Origin: Nocardia sp. alder85J
GTDB lineage: Bacteria > Actinomycetota > Actinomycetes > Mycobacteriales > Mycobacteriaceae
Assembly (NCBI RefSeq): GCF_020176955.2
Contig: NZ_JAIUCZ020000006.1
Span: 310,001-374,000 of the forward strand
DNA length: 64,000 nucleotides
Reading direction: 5' to 3'
The first letter of the stretch is position 1. Each line of letters opens with the position of its first letter. A program made the translations under genes and the position numbers. The notes below the pieces were generated by a model that searched no databases, was not told the origin of the DNA, and saw nothing but the letters and a program-made list of their open reading frames with translations. Below, piece after piece: positions 60,980 through 64,000 of the stretch.

Positions 60980-61675
60980 CTAGCTCCCTATCAACAGCGA
61001 CGACATCGTCTTGCGGATGTGTCGGCGAGCCGCCCTCTCTGCGCGCTGCCCCTGCCCGGCCTCGATCGCGTCGAGAATCTCCCGGTGGTCGTTCTCGCCT
61101 TCGCCCAGTAGCGCGGCGATGGTTTCCGGTGACTCGGTCCCGATAGTATTCAGGTTGAGCGACAGCATCTGCGCAGTGAAACGGATCATCGGAATCTGAG
61201 CGACGACCTGACGGTTCCCCGACAGTTCCGCGATGTTGGCGTGCAGGTCGGCATGCAATGCGGCCCGCCGGGGCCAATTCTTTCCGGAGTCGAACGTTCG
61301 CATATGGTCGACGAGTCCGCGCAGGCGGTCGAGATGCTCTGCCTCGACGCCTCGTTTCGCCGCGAGTCGCGCCGCGAGACCGTCGACGACTTCCCGCACC
61401 TGATAATGGTTTCGCAGGTCATCCGGTGTCAGCGAAACAACCTCGAGTGTGTTGTTGCCGTTCGACGGGCGGGCGAACCCCTCGCGCTCGAGCCGGCGAA
61501 ACGCTTCCCTCAGCGGCGTCCTGCTGACCCCGAGCCGCTCGCACAGCTCTATCTGGAGCAACGTATGGCCGGGTGGTAATTCGCCGCTCAAGATCAGCGT
61601 CCGCAACCGTTCTACGACCTCGTCCACGAGGCGCGAACGCTGCACCGGCTTGATTGTGGTTTTGGAATCCACCAT
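60980..61675 (-). CDS. GntR-family regulator, FCD subfamily (paralogue of 60121-60894)
   Basis: A 231-residue protein, collinear with the neighbouring regulator: VVERLRTLILSGELPPG, LCERLGVSRTPLREAFRRLE, FARPSNGNNTLEVVSLTPDD and HADLHANIAELSGNRQVVAQ. ATG 61675 is the start; the in-frame extension to 61774 is shadow. Its first codons are encoded by a TTTTGGAATCC-like sequence (reverse complement), a possible coincidence with the operator motif. It is the second candidate for control of the island. Confidence 0.9.
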   Translation of the reverse strand: MVDSKTTIKPVQRSRLVDEVVERLRTLILSGELPPGHTLLQIELCERLGVSRTPLREAFRRLEREGFARPSNGNNTLEVVSLTPDDLRNHYQVREVVDGLAARLAAKRGVEAEHLDRLRGLVDHMRTFDSGKNWPRRAALHADLHANIAELSGNRQVVAQIPMIRFTAQMLSLNLNTIGTESPETIAALLGEGENDHREILDAIEAGQGQRAERAARRHIRKTMSSLLIGS

Positions 61676-61855
61676 CCCGCAATTGTAGGACCCCGGACGA
61701 TCGGGCAGGTGACGAGCGCTTCCGCCGAACGCCCTACTCCCCCTGCCTGCTCCGATCCTCCGTGGACACCGCAATCGGCAGCGCGGCGACAGCGGGTGTC
61801 GTCACCGGGTGGGTCAGTCGTCGAGCTCGATGTGTCGATCTCTCCTGCTGTTCGA

Positions 61856-62674
61856 TTATTTTCCTTGGTACTGCGGTGCGGGCGCGTCGGGTTCACGCTG
61901 AGCCGCGTGGGCACGCGCCACTGCGTAATCCTCAGTGGTCTGCAGGTAATAGCCATAGGCCCGCTCGAGGTCGTAGAACTCGTCGACCGCCATCGCCTTC
62001 TTGACCAGTTCTCGCGCGAACGACACGGCGATCGGCGGGCGCTGGGCCAGTTCGGTAGCCACCTCCTTGGCTCGTTCGAAGGTCTGGGCGGCCGGGACGA
62101 CCTCGTTGACCAACCCCAGACCCAGCGCGGTTTCTGCATCGATCCTGCGCGCGTTGAGGATCATGTCCATCGCACGATGCTTACCGATCATCCGGGGAAG
62201 ATAGACGGCCGAACCCGCGAAGGGGATCAGACCGACGTTCATCTCTACTGCGCCGAACCGCGCCGAGTCACCCGCGATCACCAGGTCGCAGGAGTGCGCG
62301 AGTTCCCAGCCACCGCCGAGGCACCAACCATTGACTGCCGCAACCAGCGGCTTCTTGAAGTTGTGCAGGGTCTCCCAGATCTGGCCGTAGGCGTAGCCGT
62401 ACGCCAATCGGGACGGCGACGAGTCCTGTCCGTCCTGCGGATACCGGGCTGGGCGGTGCACACCCAGGTTCGCACCGGCAGAGAACGCGCGCCCACGGCC
62501 GAAGAGTACGACGGCCCGGGTCGTGCGGTCGCGCCCGAAGGCCAGCAGAGCCTCGTCGATCTCGGCCAGGGTCGTGGTGGCGTCCGTGGGGTTCATCCGC
62601 TCGGGATCGTTCAACTCGATGAGACCGACGGCTCCCTCCGTCGACACGACGATAGTCTCGAACGGTGCAGTCAT
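61856..62674 (-). CDS. Enoyl-CoA hydratase/isomerase family protein
   Basis: A 272-residue crotonase-fold protein. Oxyanion-hole segments RGRAFSAGANLGVH and NGWCLGGGWELAHSCDLVIA, the catalytic-region glutamate in FGAVEMNVGLIPFAG, and GLVNEVVP after it. ATG 62674 has GGAGTGCA upstream. The insertion YPQDGQDSSPSRLAYGYAYG is shared with the neighbour at 62735, so the two came from one duplication. Gap to the next gene 60 nt; the two probably form one operon. CoA substrate unknown. Confidence 0.92.
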   Translation of the reverse strand: MTAPFETIVVSTEGAVGLIELNDPERMNPTDATTTLAEIDEALLAFGRDRTTRAVVLFGRGRAFSAGANLGVHRPARYPQDGQDSSPSRLAYGYAYGQIWETLHNFKKPLVAAVNGWCLGGGWELAHSCDLVIAGDSARFGAVEMNVGLIPFAGSAVYLPRMIGKHRAMDMILNARRIDAETALGLGLVNEVVPAAQTFERAKEVATELAQRPPIAVSFARELVKKAMAVDEFYDLERAYGYYLQTTEDYAVARAHAAQREPDAPAPQYQGK

Positions 62675-62734
62675 TGCACTCCAATCCATCAAATTGCCTG
62701 CTGGATACTGAATTCGGTGGTGCTCAACCAGGCC

Positions 62735-63541
62735 TCACGGCCGGACTGATCCATTACTCGGCTCCCGCGATCCTGGTGAACCAGGTCCTGCGGAAACAGA
62801 AATCGAGTGGTACGCCCACGACCGGGTCACAGGGTAGTCCGCCATCTCATCGACGGCCCGGCGCACAAGTCCACGGGCGAATGCCACCGCCAGCGGCGGC
62901 CGGGCGGCAATGGCGGCCGCACGCCGCAGCGCCTCCTCCTCCACGTCCTCGTCCGGCACCGTCTCCGCCGAGATATCCAGCGCAGCGAGATCACGCGCAC
63001 CGAACTGCCTGCCGAGCACGATGAGCTCCATCGCGCGGTGTTTGCCGACCGCGCGAGTCAGCGTGCGGGCCATCGGCGAGAACAACGATCGCCCAGCTTC
63101 CACGTCCGTCGCCCGCAGCCGCGCCGACCGACCGAGGACCACGAGATCGCACCCGAGCACGAGCCCGAGCCCGCCACCTTCGCACCGGCCGCGCACCGCG
63201 GCGATGATCGGCTTGGTCACGCCGGCCAGTGCTTCCCAGACGACGCCGTAGGCGTAGCCGTGAGCGAGCCGTTCCACGGAACCGGCATCCGCATCGGCGG
63301 CGTACGTCGGCGGCCCCGGGTCAGGATGGTGCCCAGCGAGACAGAAGTCCGGTCCCTCGGCTCGGAGCACGATCGCACGAGTAGTGCGGTCGCGGCTGAG
63401 CGCGCGAAACTCGTCGCTGAGGATCGCCTCCGTGGTGAGCGGACTCATGCGGTTGCCGTGCTCGGCATCGTTCAGGGTGACGGTCGCGACCGCGCCGCCA
63501 CGCTCGACGAGCACGGGACCACTGTTGCGGGAGTCACTCAT
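62735..63541 (-). CDS. Enoyl-CoA hydratase/isomerase family protein
   Basis: A 268-residue crotonase-fold protein, paralogue of 61856-62674. Segments: EGPDFCLAGHHPDP, VERLAHGYAYGVVWEALAG, RGRCEGGGLGLVLGCDLVVL and RATDVEAGRSLFSPM. The first glutamate position (usually P-E-x-G) reads DVEAGRS, as in the subgroup. ATG 63541 follows GAAGGGCGCCCGAAG. It is divergent from the GMC oxidoreductase, across a 327-nt region with two operator-like elements. Confidence 0.9.
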   Translation of the reverse strand: MSDSRNSGPVLVERGGAVATVTLNDAEHGNRMSPLTTEAILSDEFRALSRDRTTRAIVLRAEGPDFCLAGHHPDPGPPTYAADADAGSVERLAHGYAYGVVWEALAGVTKPIIAAVRGRCEGGGLGLVLGCDLVVLGRSARLRATDVEAGRSLFSPMARTLTRAVGKHRAMELIVLGRQFGARDLAALDISAETVPDEDVEEEALRRAAAIAARPPLAVAFARGLVRRAVDEMADYPVTRSWAYHSISVSAGPGSPGSREPSNGSVRP

Positions 63542-63597
63542 CTTCGGGCGCCCTTCTTCCGCGATCTACCGGACTGGCCTTGAGTGCCATCCTGTCG

Positions 63598-63637
63598 ATT
63601 TCCTGGATACATAAACCAGGATTCTACATACTAAGAA
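63598..63637. promoter_or_regulatory. Operator-like CCTGGATACATAAACCAGG region
   Basis: CCTGG-N9-CCAGG dyad followed by ATTCTACATACTAAG. Read on the minus strand it contains AGTATGTAGAATCCTGG, close to the GTATTCAGAATCCTGG part of the 48636 element. About 60-95 nt upstream of the hydratase gene. Confidence 0.5.
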
Positions 63638-63709
63638 TGATATGTCACCTCGCTGGCCAGCGGGATCGCAATACAAGAAGGACGCACGACTGCGACTCTT
63701 GCGCTACAG

Positions 63710-63735
63710 TTTGGTATTCAGGATCCTCGAAACCA
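63710..63735. promoter_or_regulatory. Operator-like TTTGGTATTCAGGATCC
   Basis: Matches the 48636 element (TTTTGGTATTCAGAATCC) closely, then AAACCA at the right end. It lies 134 nt upstream of the GMC oxidoreductase start. Confidence 0.6.
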
Positions 63736-63868
63736 TCGGACGTCGCGAAGCGCCGAGCGGATCCCGGTTTCGCGGCGACCGGTGCGCCGGACGCGGGATG
63801 GCCGACTGCCCCCGCGTCTACCGGGGAGTCCTTCCCATCCTTCGAATCGAGAACGAAGAGGAGTGTCC

Positions 63869-64000
63869 TTGTCCGGCACCTACGACTACGTCATCGTCGG
63901 CGGCGGGAGCGCGGGATGCGTCGTTGCCAACCGTCTCAGCGAAAATCCTGCCATCTCGGTACTTCTACTCGAGGCCGGCGGCCGTGACTGGACGCCCGCC
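63869..64000 (+). CDS. GMC-family oxidoreductase (N-terminus only)
   Basis: Forty-four codons before the window ends. TYDYVIVGGGSAGCVVANRL is the FAD-binding GxGxxG start of glucose-methanol-choline oxidoreductases, followed by LLLEAGGRDWTPA. The start is TTG 63869, preceded by AGAGGAG; a GTG at 63863 is an alternative. GMC enzymes oxidise alcohols, choline or sugars with flavin. Given the operator at 63710 it is probably part of the island's regulon. Confidence 0.88.
   Translation, partial: MSGTYDYVIVGGGSAGCVVANRLSENPAISVLLLEAGGRDWTPA

Noticed and set aside
61660..61680. TTTTGGAATCC sequence as another operator of the GTATCC set
   Set aside because: It lies within the first codons of the GntR gene at 60980-61675, has no right-hand CCAAAA arm, and can be explained by coding for D-S-K-T.
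62696..62716. Possible GTATCC-type site upstream of the 61856 hydratase
   Set aside because: Only TTCAGTATCC-like half match on the minus strand, no dyad; not counted in the set.
1..64000. tRNA, rRNA and CRISPR-type elements
   Set aside because: No cloverleaf-like segments, rRNA blocks or regularly spaced direct repeats with unique spacers were seen; the only tandem repeat is the octamer.

Overview
The window is high-GC DNA (about 70 % G+C by eye) from an actinobacterium, most likely of the Nocardia/Rhodococcus/Mycobacterium branch. The grounds are a conservon-type signalling cluster (cvnABC-like), a PknK-like kinase/STAND protein, a mycofactocin-type short-chain dehydrogenase, many CaiB/BaiF CoA-transferases and acyl-CoA enzymes, and frequent GTG/TTG starts. 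No rRNA, tRNA or CRISPR array was seen. Two genes are cut by the window edges: an MmgE/PrpD gene on the left and a GMC oxidoreductase on the right.

Layout. (1) 0-6 kb: an edge MmgE/PrpD gene, two NTF2/SnoaL-like proteins, a conservon fragment (histidine kinase, roadblock protein, DUF742 protein; no GTPase) and an SDR. (2) 6-19 kb: two paralogous AcoR-like GAF/Fis regulators, a large kinase-STAND regulator, an ABM monooxygenase, a CaiB CoA-transferase, a secreted beta-propeller protein, an alpha/beta hydrolase and an XRE/MmyB-type repressor. (3) 19-35 kb: an acyl-CoA block. It holds an MFS (MHS-type) transporter, FCD-GntR regulators, a CaiB gene divergent from an MmgE/PrpD gene, and a long minus-strand operon-like run (MaoC hydratase, AMP-ligase, acyl-CoA dehydrogenase, racemase-type CaiB, enoyl-CoA hydratase, CaiB, GntR, thiolase). 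A divergent acyl-CoA dehydrogenase and FabG-like SDR face this run. Together they supply activation, racemisation, dehydrogenation, hydration, oxidation and thiolysis, a full beta-oxidation set. (4) 35-42.7 kb: an oxidation operon (two aldehyde dehydrogenases, a shortened VOC protein, a mycofactocin-type SDR, an NTF2-like protein), another racemase-type CaiB gene, a broken TetR gene and an IS3 remnant. (5) 43-64 kb: a second catabolic island with Zn-alcohol dehydrogenase, two amidohydrolases, an M29/NicX-like metalloenzyme, cupin, P450, a LIV-type ABC transporter with a triple-fused permease-permease-ATPase, an AtuA/DUF1446 protein, a frameshifted IolE-like gene, a carboxymuconolactone-decarboxylase-like protein, an isochorismatase-fold protein without its cysteine, two paralogous FCD-GntR regulators, two enoyl-CoA hydratases and a GMC oxidoreductase.

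Regulatory structure is the most striking part. The intergenic regions of the 43-64 kb island repeatedly carry a dyad of the form TTTTGG-TATCCAGGATac-n-CCAAAA, which would tie the island together as one regulon. The 7-33 kb region carries very AT-rich near-palindromes (type ATATATTATATAT) at divergent promoters of acyl-CoA genes. A third motif, TGTCCA-N6-TGGACA, sits beside the NTF2-like and dehydrogenase genes. An 11.75-copy 8-bp tandem repeat lies between the cupin and P450 genes. Substrates of both catabolic blocks cannot be told from sequence alone. Assignments of operators to regulators are inferences.
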